From an uncultured Eubacteriales bacterium (GTDB lineage Bacteria > Bacillota > Clostridia > TANB77 > CAG-508), in assembly GCA_948443845.1 (NCBI GenBank), contig CAOJUE010000004.1, forward strand, positions 26,597-90,596: a DNA stretch of 64,000 nucleotides. The letters run 5' to 3'. This document shows, piece after piece, positions 55,301-63,908 of this stretch; the first letter of the stretch is position 1; every line of letters begins with the position of its first letter. The translations under genes were made by a program, and so were the position numbers. The notes beneath the pieces were generated by a model. That model did no database searches. It was not told where the DNA came from and saw only the letters and a program-made list of their open reading frames with translations.

Positions 55301-58300
55301 GATGTCCTTGAAATCAGTCCCATTGGTACAACCGATAATTTCTTCGAATTAGGTGGAGATTCTTTGGCTGCTATTAAATTTTCTACGATGATTTATAATG
55401 AATTTAAAATTCAATTAGGAATTCACGTTATTTTTGAAAATCCTACGATTGTTTCTTTGGCTTCTGTGATAGAAAATCAAAAGCAAATCGAAGCACAAAC
55501 CATTGTGAAATGTCCTCAAAAAAAGGATTTTTACCCAACATCTTCTGCACAAAAAAGAATTTATTATGCTTGTTTACAAGATGGCAAAGATTCTGTTTTA
55601 TATAATATTACTGGTGGTTTAATTTTAGACAAATCACCTAATTTAGAGAAATTAAACGAAGCTTTTCGTCAGCTCATTCAAAATAACGAATCACTTAGAA
55701 CCTTTTTTACGTTAAATGATACGGAAGTTGTCCAGAAAATTGAAGATGATATTTCTTTTGAAGTAAAGAAAACAGAAATATCAAATGCAACTATTTCTGA
55801 AATTGCCAAAGAATTCATTAAGCCATTTGATTTAGCAAAGGCTCCACTGATTAGGGCTCAATTTACCCCACTTTCAGATGGTCAGTATTTGTTATTAATT
55901 GACATGCATCATATTATTAGTGATGGTGAAACGATTGAATTATTGGCAAAAGAATTATCTGATTATTATAATAATGTGGAAGTGCCTGAAAAAGAATTAG
56001 ATTATACTGATTTTGCCCTTTGGGAAAATCAGTACAATCATTCAAAATCAGAAAAATATTGGCTAGATGTATTTCAAGATGATGTCCCTATTTTGGAATT
56101 GCCAACCATCTATCAAAGGCCATCTACTCAAAGTTTTGAGGGAAATTCGATTACCAAAAGTTTGGATGTCAAATATGTTGAAAAAATAAATTCAGTTTGT
56201 AACGAACTAAATATCACGCCTTATATGTTGCTACTTTCTGCTTACTACATACTATTATCACAATATTCGAGAAGTGATGATATTATTATAGGAACTCCTG
56301 CTTTTGGAAGAAATAACTCGCAGGTATTACCTATCATGGGAATGTTTGTAAATATGCTTCCACTTCGATGCAAAATGGATGCTACAGAAAACTTTGCGGA
56401 TTTTGTAACACAAGTCAAATCAAATTGTTTGCAGTCATTTGAACATCAAGACTATCCTTATGATAAACTGATTAAAAAATTAAATTTACAAAAAGATACG
56501 AGTCGAAATCTTTTATTTGACGTGCTCTTTTCTTATAAGGGAAATGCCTATCCAACTATTAAATTCAATCATAGTAAGGCTCAGTTTTTCCCATTGGAAC
56601 TAAACATTTCCAAATTTGATTTATCACTTGATGCGATTTTGGATAAAGAAACACTTTCCTTAAGATTAGAATATTGTACAAAGTTATTTGATGAGAAATT
56701 TGCAACCGATTTGCTAACACATTATATCAATATCCTTAAAGTCATAACCAATAACATCCATATCAATCTTTCGGATATCGACATGTTATCCAAAAAAGAA
56801 AAGGAAACGATTTTAGCAAATCTAAATAACACAAAAACAGAATACGAAACCGATAAAACCGTAATTGATTTGTTTGAAAAACAAGTCAAAGAAACACCTT
56901 CTGAAATTGCACTTACTTACTACAATACCAATCTTACTTATCAACAACTAAATGAAAAAGCAAATCAACTTGCCTACTACATGAAAAATATTTACAAAAT
57001 CAATCATCAAGATAGAATTGCTATATTGCTTGAAAAATCAGTTGAAAGTATCATCGCCATTTTAGCAATTACGAAATTAGGCGCTGTTTTTGTACCAATT
57101 GATATTGAATATCCTGAAGAAAGAATTGATTATATTTTAAAAGATTCTGATGCAAAATTAGTTTTAACGACACCAGAATATTCCGCCTTAATTCCTGACG
57201 GAATTGCCCAAATCAACATCGGTCTAAAGGAAGATTTGTATACACAAATGCCAACAAACAACCCACGAAATTCTTTATTGCCAACCGATTTGATTTATAT
57301 TATGTATACATCTGGTTCAACTGGAAAGCCAAAAGGAACCATGATTCATCATAGAAATGTAGTAAGACTAGTTAGAAATACTAATTACGTTGATTTTTCA
57401 ATCAAACCCAAAATATTGCAAACAGGTTCCATTGTTTTTGATGCTTGTACTTTTGAAATTTGGGGCTCTTTGTTAAATGGCGGAACACTTTACTTAATCA
57501 AAAAAGAAGATATGCTAAATCAAAAATTCTTTGAAGAATATATCAACTCAAAAGGAATTAATACCATATTTTTAACAACCGCCCTATTTAACCAATATTG
57601 TGAAACCAACACCACAATCTTTTCAAAATTGAGAAACTTATTAACTGGTGGAGAAGCTGTTTCCTGCAAACATATGCAATTTGCTTTAACGAATTATCCA
57701 AACCTAAATCTTGTGCATGTATATGGTCCAACGGAAAATACGACTTTTTCTACTTATTATAAAGTAAATCAAATTGACAACAACATTGTTCCAATCGGAA
57801 AACCAATTGCAAACTCAACTGCTTATATTGTATCCAAAACTGGTCAAATTCAGCCAGTAAGTGTGCCTGGTGAATTATGGGTTGGTGGCGACGGTGTTTG
57901 CTCTGGTTATTTGAATAGAGATGACTTAAATCAAGAAAAATTCATTCCAAATCCATTTGGAAATGGCTCTGTTTATAAAACTGGAGATTTAGTAAAATTG
58001 CTCCCTGACGGAAATATTGACTTTGTGGGAAGAATTGATAATCAAATAAAAATTAGAGGATTTCGTGTTGAACTAAGTGAAATTGATACCGTATTAAAAA
58101 ATTATCCGAATATCTTAAAAGTCTACACCAGAATCGCTGACAAAAATGGTAACAAAACAATTTTAACTTATTTTACAGCAACAAAACAATTAAATATTTC
58201 TGACATCCAAAACTACTTACAAGACAAATTACCATACTACATGATTCCTCAATTCATGCAACAACTAGACGATTTTCCACTTACGATCAATGGAAAAATC

Positions 58301-59821
58301 GACAAATCAAAATTGCCAAACATTGAAACAAATGAATCTACCAACTACCTTCCACCCGAAAATGAAGTGCAAGAAAAATTGTGTAACATTTGGAGTAAAC
58401 TGTTTAACATCAAAAAAATTGGTATATTAGACAACTTTTTTGAGCTAGGTGGCGATTCTTTACTTGCCATACGATTTCAAACCGAAGCCATCAAACAAGA
58501 CCTAAATATCAATTATAGTGATATTTTCGAATATCAAACTATTAAAAATTTATCCGAAAAAAAATATTCAGCGAAAAAATATGAATATTACTTAGATGAA
58601 AACTACGACTTCGAACCAATTCATGATTTAATATCCATAAACCATACAAACAATATTGAATTAGAAGTGCAACCTTGCGAAGTAAAAAATCTATTATTAT
58701 TTGGTTCAACAGGATATTTAGGCGCTCACATTTTAGCAGAATATTTAGATAAAACATCTGGCAATATTTACTGTGTTATCCGAAAAAAACAAAATGAAGA
58801 TGCAAAATTACGTTTAAAATCATTGCTAAATTTCTACTTCGACGATAAATACGACTCCTGTTTTGATAATAGAATCAACGTAATTTATGGCGACATTACG
58901 CAAAAAAACCTAGCCCTCAATTCAAATGAATATGAAAACTTAGGGAATATCATTGACACAGTAATCAATAGTGCAGCACTTGTAAAACACTATGGAGATT
59001 TGAAACTATTTAACGATATTAATGTTACAGGAACAAGCAATATTATTAAATTTTGCAAAAAATTTAATATCAAATTATACCATATCTCTACCATGAGTGT
59101 TGGCGGAATTAGTGATATCGAAAATACCTTAAAAGATACAGACGAAAGAATTGTATTTAACGAAAGAAAATTTTATGTAGGACAAAATCTTAACAACCCT
59201 TATGTTTACACAAAATTTGAAGCTGAAAAAGAAATTTTAGAGCAAATCCCGAAAGGTTTAAATGCCTGTATTTTACGAATGGGAAATTTATTTAATCGCT
59301 ATTCTGATGCAAAATTTCAAATCAATGTGTCTGAAAATGCTTTTATTAATCGAATCAAATCGATCATCTACTTAAAAGTACTGCAAAGCCGATTTATGGC
59401 ACATTCCCTTGAATTTACACCAGTTGACTCAGCAGCAGAAGCAATTATCAAATTAATCCATTGTCATAATCAGTTCAATATTTTTAACATTTATAATACC
59501 AACTTAATCAACATCGCCAATTTAATCGAATTCATAAACAACAGTGGCTACCCAATCGATTTTGTTAGCAACAAAGAATTTTCTGATAAAATTCGCGAAT
59601 TTCTAAAAGATGAAAAAACCAAAAGCAAAATAGCTGGCATCATACCTGATTTAGATAGAAACAAAACCCTTTCTATTATTTCAAAAACTCTGCCAGACGG
59701 ATATTTTACAACTCAATACCTAAAATTCATTGGCTTTCAATGGCCTGAAATTGATGAAAAATATGTAAAACAATTTTTAAAATATTTCAACAAAATTGGA
59801 TATCTTGAATCATTTGAATAA
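52400..59821 (+). CDS. Dimodular nonribosomal peptide synthetase C-A-T-C-A-T-R
   Basis: A 2473-residue NRPS. Domains: C1 (residues about 1-440, MHHLITDAW), A1 (about 455-935, YTSGSTGKPKG, NMYGPTETTIW), T1 (Ser in DNFFELGGDSLAAIKF, about 985), C2 (about 1050-1480, MHHIISDGE), A2 (about 1490-1975, HVYGPTENTTF), T2 (DNFFELGGDSLLAIRF, about 2018) and a terminal reductase (about 2100-2473, GSTGYLGAHIL; YTKFEAEK). By alignment to GrsA, A1 reads D-I-L-Q-L-G-M-I-W, close to a Gly code, and A2 reads D-A-F-F-L-G-V-T-F, like Ile/Val/Leu codes. The starting C domain suggests N-acylation; the reductase predicts an aldehyde or, after cyclisation, a pyrazinone. Gut Clostridia are known to carry such synthetases. 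No CGG codon is used in 2473 codons. No PPTase is in the window. Confidence 0.92.
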   Translation: MEDLYDLSMPQKAILLTEQFYQGSSVNNIGGGIIVHQALDFELFKKAILNFVKNHDSFRIRLKKVKNDILQYFEEFSEFDIPIVDVKDEAEVAKLEEKIVNEPIDIFGGALFEFIIFRLPNGHGGYVTRMHHLITDAWTSGLLCRRIMQEYSNLLEDENFVSTNVLSYVNYLESEKKYLASSKFEKDKLYWAEKFATIPNVVSIPSTTGISDDFSCEGKRNSFVISTKEMEEISQFCSTHSISIFNFFMSILSIYLSKINDTNDFIIGTPILNRANEKEKNTAGMFINIAPLRICLENRDTFEDLASSIAKDCIGLLRHQKYPYQNILEDLRKQDSSVPNLYNIVLSYQITKANQENEIPYCTQWAFNQCCADDLDIHVYDLDEEKLLNISYDYKTSKYTIADIENLHHRLMYIIKQVLEHENVLLKDIEIVTPEEKQRILVNFNDTETKYPKTKTVIDWFEEQVENNPERIAVVFENSKLTYRQLNEKANQLAWHLKENGAQSGMIIGICMNRSLELILGLLAILKTGACYLPIDPNYPQERIAYMLEDSSSKLLLTHSSNADKINTSIPKITIDLTSDIYVSYPTNNLNIPCPPEDLVYVIYTSGSTGKPKGVLLKHQNLSNFIVGMKKGIDFSEDKVMVSVTTICFDIFGLELWVSLSSGMKLVMANELEQDNPEFLNQLCLKDKVNMIQTTPSRFQNFLETPEHCTFLENMTEILVGGEAFPEALLEKLRNTSNAKIYNMYGPTETTIWSTFKEVTNATKISVGKPMMNTTCYILDKHQKLLPPFAPGELYIGGEGVSNGYLNRNELTAEKFIPSPFKKNETIYNTNDLAYFTDDGEIIHLGRTDFQMKLRGYRIELGEIENALNKMKEINSCLVVPDANKKHLICYYISNCEITTNAMISYLLKSLPNYMIPQFFVKLEKFPYTPNGKIDKKALPLPEAPAKSDSYQKPVSLAEKKLKKILEDVLEISPIGTTDNFFELGGDSLAAIKFSTMIYNEFKIQLGIHVIFENPTIVSLASVIENQKQIEAQTIVKCPQKKDFYPTSSAQKRIYYACLQDGKDSVLYNITGGLILDKSPNLEKLNEAFRQLIQNNESLRTFFTLNDTEVVQKIEDDISFEVKKTEISNATISEIAKEFIKPFDLAKAPLIRAQFTPLSDGQYLLLIDMHHIISDGETIELLAKELSDYYNNVEVPEKELDYTDFALWENQYNHSKSEKYWLDVFQDDVPILELPTIYQRPSTQSFEGNSITKSLDVKYVEKINSVCNELNITPYMLLLSAYYILLSQYSRSDDIIIGTPAFGRNNSQVLPIMGMFVNMLPLRCKMDATENFADFVTQVKSNCLQSFEHQDYPYDKLIKKLNLQKDTSRNLLFDVLFSYKGNAYPTIKFNHSKAQFFPLELNISKFDLSLDAILDKETLSLRLEYCTKLFDEKFATDLLTHYINILKVITNNIHINLSDIDMLSKKEKETILANLNNTKTEYETDKTVIDLFEKQVKETPSEIALTYYNTNLTYQQLNEKANQLAYYMKNIYKINHQDRIAILLEKSVESIIAILAITKLGAVFVPIDIEYPEERIDYILKDSDAKLVLTTPEYSALIPDGIAQINIGLKEDLYTQMPTNNPRNSLLPTDLIYIMYTSGSTGKPKGTMIHHRNVVRLVRNTNYVDFSIKPKILQTGSIVFDACTFEIWGSLLNGGTLYLIKKEDMLNQKFFEEYINSKGINTIFLTTALFNQYCETNTTIFSKLRNLLTGGEAVSCKHMQFALTNYPNLNLVHVYGPTENTTFSTYYKVNQIDNNIVPIGKPIANSTAYIVSKTGQIQPVSVPGELWVGGDGVCSGYLNRDDLNQEKFIPNPFGNGSVYKTGDLVKLLPDGNIDFVGRIDNQIKIRGFRVELSEIDTVLKNYPNILKVYTRIADKNGNKTILTYFTATKQLNISDIQNYLQDKLPYYMIPQFMQQLDDFPLTINGKIDKSKLPNIETNESTNYLPPENEVQEKLCNIWSKLFNIKKIGILDNFFELGGDSLLAIRFQTEAIKQDLNINYSDIFEYQTIKNLSEKKYSAKKYEYYLDENYDFEPIHDLISINHTNNIELEVQPCEVKNLLLFGSTGYLGAHILAEYLDKTSGNIYCVIRKKQNEDAKLRLKSLLNFYFDDKYDSCFDNRINVIYGDITQKNLALNSNEYENLGNIIDTVINSAALVKHYGDLKLFNDINVTGTSNIIKFCKKFNIKLYHISTMSVGGISDIENTLKDTDERIVFNERKFYVGQNLNNPYVYTKFEAEKEILEQIPKGLNACILRMGNLFNRYSDAKFQINVSENAFINRIKSIIYLKVLQSRFMAHSLEFTPVDSAAEAIIKLIHCHNQFNIFNIYNTNLINIANLIEFINNSGYPIDFVSNKEFSDKIREFLKDEKTKSKIAGIIPDLDRNKTLSIISKTLPDGYFTTQYLKFIGFQWPEIDEKYVKQFLKYFNKIGYLESFE

Positions 59822-59837
59822 AGAAAGGAGCCTATTT

Positions 59838-61656
59838 ATGTTAGCATCTACCAACCAATTAATTGCCCTAATTATTGCACTCATTTCATGCATTATTTCG
59901 GCTAAAGTTATCAAATCAAAAATACAGAAAAGCCAAACAAAAACAATCTGGCTATTAGTCCATATCTGCATGATCATCATTTGTATGGGGACAATCGCCC
60001 AAATTACCTTATCTAATAAACTAAATATAAATCCCGTGTATTTTGAATATTTTATTTATATTGGAAACGTCTTTTTATCACTTACCTTATTTTTAGGAGC
60101 ATTAGTTTTAACCAATACCAAAATATCAATTACCCAAAAATATGCCCTATTATTTATTATTCCAATTCTATCCTTATTAACATTATGGACAAATGATTTT
60201 CATCATTTGTTCTATGTTAATTATTCTATCTACCCTACAGAAACAGTTTATGGTAGCTTTTATATGATATACAATATTTATTCACTGGTCCTATACTTAA
60301 TTGCCTTATTAAAATTACTTGTTTACTCCATCAAAAATTCTGGCTTCTTTTCAAAACAAGCAATTTTAACTATTATCGCTGTATTTATACCACTATCTGT
60401 CAATATATTTTCTAGCTTAGGAATCTTCGAATTCAGCATCTATGTCACACCTATTTGTTTTACAGTTACTATAATTTTATTTACACTTTCCATATTCAAA
60501 TTCAGATTCATTAGCACAACACCCATTGCCTTACAAAAAATTGTTGACAAAATCTCTGATAGCTACATTGTACTAGACGAAAACTACAATATTACAGATT
60601 TCAATCAAACCTTTTTATACACTTTTCAAACACAAGCAGACTCAATCAGAGGCAAAAATTTATTTAGTTTTGCCAACAAATCTTCTATCATCCACATTAC
60701 CGAAGATTTCAAAAACACACTTAACAAAATCAAAAGTTCAACCAAAACCTTTCAATTTGAATACGAAGTAAAACCAATTTCAAAAGTATTCAATGTAGAA
60801 ATCAATAACATTTACAGCAAACATAACTTTTTAGGAATCCTCATCCTTTTTAAAGACATCACACAGCACAAACAAGACATCACCACCATCCAAAACAACC
60901 AAGACATGCTCATCGAACAAGAACGCCTTGCCTCTCTCGGTCAAATGATTGGTGGCATCGCCCACAACCTAAAAACCCCTATTTTCTCCGTTGCAGGCGG
61001 TCTTGAAGGTCTATCCGACCTTATCAACGAATACGATGCTTCTATTGACAACCCTTCTGTCACAGGTGAAGATATGCACGAAATCGCAGGCGACATGCGC
61101 GAATGGATTGAAAAACTAAAAGGTCACATCTCCTACATGTCAGATGTCATCACAACCGTAAAAGGTCAAACCGTCACTTTAGCAGACAACGAATCCATTG
61201 AATTTTCTGTGACAGAACTCTTCAAACGTGTCGATATTTTAATGAAACACGAAATCAAAAACGCACTTGCCACCCTAAAAATTCAAAATAATGTTGGCGA
61301 TTTCGATTTACTAACTGGAAATATCAACAGCCTAGTCCAAATCATCAACAACATCATTTCCAATTCCATTGAAGCCTATGGCAACAATTATACCGACAAA
61401 ATCATCGAATTAACCGCTAATCGAGACAATTCCAATCTTATCATTTCCATTAAAGATTACGGTCCCGGTATTTCTGAAATCGCACAAGCAAAACTATTCA
61501 AAGAGATGATTACCACAAAAGGCAAAAACGGTACTGGTCTTGGCATGTTCATGTCCTATTCCAACATTCGCGCCCATTTCAATGGTAACCTAAGTTACGA
61601 AACTGAAACACGGAAAAGGTACTATTTTTTATATTACCTTACCAATCAAACATTAA
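59838..61656 (+). CDS. Sensor histidine kinase with 7TM and PAS domains, CGG +1 shift at its end
   Basis: A 605-residue kinase, 16 bases after the NRPS. Seven membrane helices (about residues 5-230, with WTNDFHHLFY, as in the histidine-kinase N-terminal 7TM domain) precede a PAS domain (YIVLDENYNITDFNQTFLYT) and the kinase core: H box GGIAHNLKTPIFSVAGG, N box IINNIISNSIEAYG, G1 IKDYGPGISE, G2 GKNGTGLGMFMS. The zero frame ends with an odd RKRYYFLYYLTNQ; skipping C at CGG 61611-61613 gives TGKGTIFYITLPIKH and stops at 61656, the standard end of HATPase domains. The start has GAAAGGAGCC. Confidence 0.9.
61611..61613 (+). other. CGG +1 shift site in the histidine kinase
   Basis: Zero frame ACA CGG AAA AGG; +1 frame ACA-(C)-GGA AAA GGT ACT ATT TTT TAT, giving the usual GKGTxFYITLPI end. 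Confidence 0.85.
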
Positions 61657-61662
61657 CCTTCC

Positions 61663-61689
61663 AATGAGAGATTCTTATCTCTCATTTTT
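61663..61689 (+). terminator. Terminator after the NRPS-kinase operon
   Basis: AATGAGAGA / TATCTCTCATT stem with T tract. It begins 7 bases after the +1-frame stop codon, in line with that end. Confidence 0.8.
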
Positions 61690-61723
61690 GTTTGAAATTT
61701 TATGGAAATTTTGTCAAACCATA

Positions 61724-61753
61724 TTGACTATTTCCCCCAAAATAAGATAAAAT
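61724..61753 (+). promoter_or_regulatory. Promoter of the HD-GYP regulator gene
   Basis: TTGACT, 18 bases, TAAAAT; gives the regulator its own transcript. Confidence 0.65.
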
Positions 61754-61782
61754 AAAAGAAATAAAGTAAGGAGATTATGCTT

Positions 61783-62844
61783 ATGAGACTTTCTGAACAA
61801 AACCACACTTCAGACAAAAATAATTATAAAATAATCGCAGTAGACGACGAAGGCGGAATCATCGATTCCTTATCCGTATTTTTACGCCGTTCTGGCTACA
61901 CTTTAATTGGTTGTACCAATCCCTTAGAAGCCATCGAACGCGTCAAAAATGAACATTTTGACCTCATGCTACTTGATTTCATTATGACACCTATTCACGG
62001 TGATCAAGTGGTCGAAGAAATTCGAAAATTCAACCAAGAACTATACATCATTTTATTAACTGGTCACAAAGATTTGGCACCACCACTCGAAACCATCAAA
62101 CGCCTTTCGATTCAAGGTTACTGCGAAAAAAGTGATAAATTTGACCAATTATTATTGCTCATTGAATCTGCCATCAAGTCAATCAAACAAATGCAGATTA
62201 TTACAGAAATCAATGCCGAATTAAAAGAATCACGCGAAAATCTTGAAAAAGCCTATTTAGAAAGCATCGAAATTATTAGGCACACCGTTGAAGCCAAAGA
62301 CACTTATACGCGTGGTCATTCTGACCGTGTTTCTGCCTATTCTGTTCTAATTGGAAAACACATGGGCTTATCCGAAGACGATTTACATACCCTAAAAATT
62401 GGCGGACTTTTCCACGATATTGGAAAAATTGGAATTCCAGATAGCATTTTGCTAAAAGAAGCGAAACTAACCGATGACGAATATTCGCAAATCAAAAATC
62501 ACCCTGCCATTGGAAAACATATTCTTGCCAATGCTACAATTTTCCACGATATCGTACCAATCGTTTTTCATCACCACGAAAAATTTGATGGTCACGGCTA
62601 CCCAAGTGGATTAGTAGGTGAAAATATTCCACTTTTTGCAAGAATTACTGCTGTAGCTGACACTTTCGATGCCATGACATCAAAGCGTTCTTACCGAAAC
62701 GCATTACCACTTGACATCGTCATCGCAGAAATTGAAAAATGCTCTGGCACACAATTTGACCCTAAAATTGCAAATGTGTTTTTAGATATTTTGAGAAATC
62801 ATTATCATGAAATTGAAGAAATACAAAATAAATATCAAGCCTAA
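61783..62844 (+). CDS. Response regulator with HD-GYP phosphodiesterase domain
   Basis: This 353-residue protein has a receiver domain (KIIAVDDEGGIIDSLSVFLR; phospho-Asp in LMLLDFIMTPIHG), a helical linker (about residues 130-165), and an HD-GYP domain with HTVEAKDTYTRGHSDRVSAY, HDIGKIGIPD and HHEKFDGHGYP. HD-GYP enzymes degrade cyclic di-GMP. The receiver Asp is in the usual place. It lies downstream of the kinase gene and probably pairs with it. The second of two ATGs (61783) fits the AAGGAG spacing better than 61777. Confidence 0.9.
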   Translation: MRLSEQNHTSDKNNYKIIAVDDEGGIIDSLSVFLRRSGYTLIGCTNPLEAIERVKNEHFDLMLLDFIMTPIHGDQVVEEIRKFNQELYIILLTGHKDLAPPLETIKRLSIQGYCEKSDKFDQLLLLIESAIKSIKQMQIITEINAELKESRENLEKAYLESIEIIRHTVEAKDTYTRGHSDRVSAYSVLIGKHMGLSEDDLHTLKIGGLFHDIGKIGIPDSILLKEAKLTDDEYSQIKNHPAIGKHILANATIFHDIVPIVFHHHEKFDGHGYPSGLVGENIPLFARITAVADTFDAMTSKRSYRNALPLDIVIAEIEKCSGTQFDPKIANVFLDILRNHYHEIEEIQNKYQA

Positions 62845-62869
62845 AAGAAGGATAACTCCTTCTTTTTAT
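62843..62869. terminator. Terminator after the HD-GYP gene
   Basis: AAAAGAAGGA / TCCTTCTTTT stem with T tract. Confidence 0.8.
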
Positions 62870-62881
62870 TTTGCGGAAACT

Positions 62882-63652
62882 TCATAAATTTTTCTGCGCT
62901 TTTTTTAGGTTTTCAATTTCTTCTCTCGCCAATTTCGTACATTTTATAATCATTTCTGTATCAATATCATTATTCAGCATCTCTTTGGCGATTTCAATGG
63001 ATTTATTTTTCTCTCCTTGCTCCAGTCCCTGTTCTAATCCCTCTTGCCTAGCATAACTCACACCACTTTTATAATCCCTCACCCACTTATCCTTAAGCTC
63101 CTCCAATCTTCTCGTCTCCTCATCTCCCGACAATTCTACAAACTCTGCTCTTACTTTTCTTAACAATTGATTTTTTTCTTCCGCCATTTCAAGCAACTCC
63201 TTATCCACATCGTCTATAATTGCTAGCCATTGATTTACCTTTTAATCCATCACCGTCACCGTTTTCGTGATGTAATTCTCAAATAGAAACAATTCATCAT
63301 TTAAGATGTTTATCATGATTATTTTTTTGATGTTCTCATATTCCTCCCCTTTGGGCGTTAATCTCGTGATTGGCTTGGCTCCGTAAAACACACTTCTGGC
63401 AACAATATTGTGCCTATCATCGACTTGCATTTCAATATCGACAACAACTCCGTCATTCAAAATTGCCTGAATATCGAGACTTCCTGTCTTTTCTTCTGGC
63501 GAAAATCTGCCAAGATTGACCTCCTGTTCAATTTTTATCGTCTCGATTTTGACTTCCAACAAAGCCTCCAAAAAATCGATTAAACACACTTCATTTCCTT
63601 TTCGACTAAAAAAGGTCTTGAATATGACATCATTTTTTAAATTACTTTTCAT
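62882..63652 (-). pseudogene. Rpn-family gene, damaged second copy
   Basis: This copy is highly similar to 10923-11795 across its length and upstream region, but 29 codons (87 bases) of the middle are missing between two ATGGA direct repeats, and the junction reads ATG GAT TAA AAG, an in-frame stop. The first 136 codons stay open. The rest, from KVNQWLAIIDD onward, is in the same frame and similar, with a shorter run of EGLEQGLEQGEK. It looks like a slippage deletion followed by a nonsense change. It does not involve CGG. Confidence 0.8.
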
Positions 63653-63830
63653 CTAATCTTCCTTTCTATTATAACAAATTTTATTTTCTTTTTCAACATT
63701 TTTCGTTCGACAATTACTCTTGTAACTCTTGAAAACTGTGGCAGAAATGCCTGAAATTTTGTAGGATGTGGACCATATCCTTAAGATGATTTATGTTATA
63801 TTACACTATTTTACATTTGTAAATAATAAT
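63653..63830. repeat. Duplicated upstream segment of Rpn gene, copy B
   Basis: Almost the same as 11796-11960, with a 9-base tandem duplication near 63716-63730 and scattered base changes. Confidence 0.8.
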
Positions 63831-63879
63831 TCAAAAATTTTTTCCACACTTTTAGTTTACCAATCACAGCCTTATCTTC

Positions 63880-63908
63880 TTGACATTTTTATGTAAACAT
63901 GATATAAT
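63880..63908 (+). promoter_or_regulatory. Strong promoter reading out of the window
   Basis: TTGACA, 17 bases, TATAAT. About 90 bases of leader follow without an ATG, so its gene lies beyond the window. Confidence 0.75.

Noticed and set aside
2621-61613. That the CGG-associated frame breaks are random sequencing or assembly insertions
   Set aside because: I cannot exclude systematic error without reads. But all eleven share the same phase, the same zero-frame codon and a conserved Gly, and two were predicted rather than found as broken genes. Random indels would also strike other phases and the many A and T runs of long genes such as the NRPS and mutS2, which are intact.
2621-61613. That CGG is simply reassigned to another amino acid
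   Set aside because: Reading CGG as any single amino acid leaves the frame unchanged, and in nearly every case the zero frame then meets a stop or unrelated sequence.
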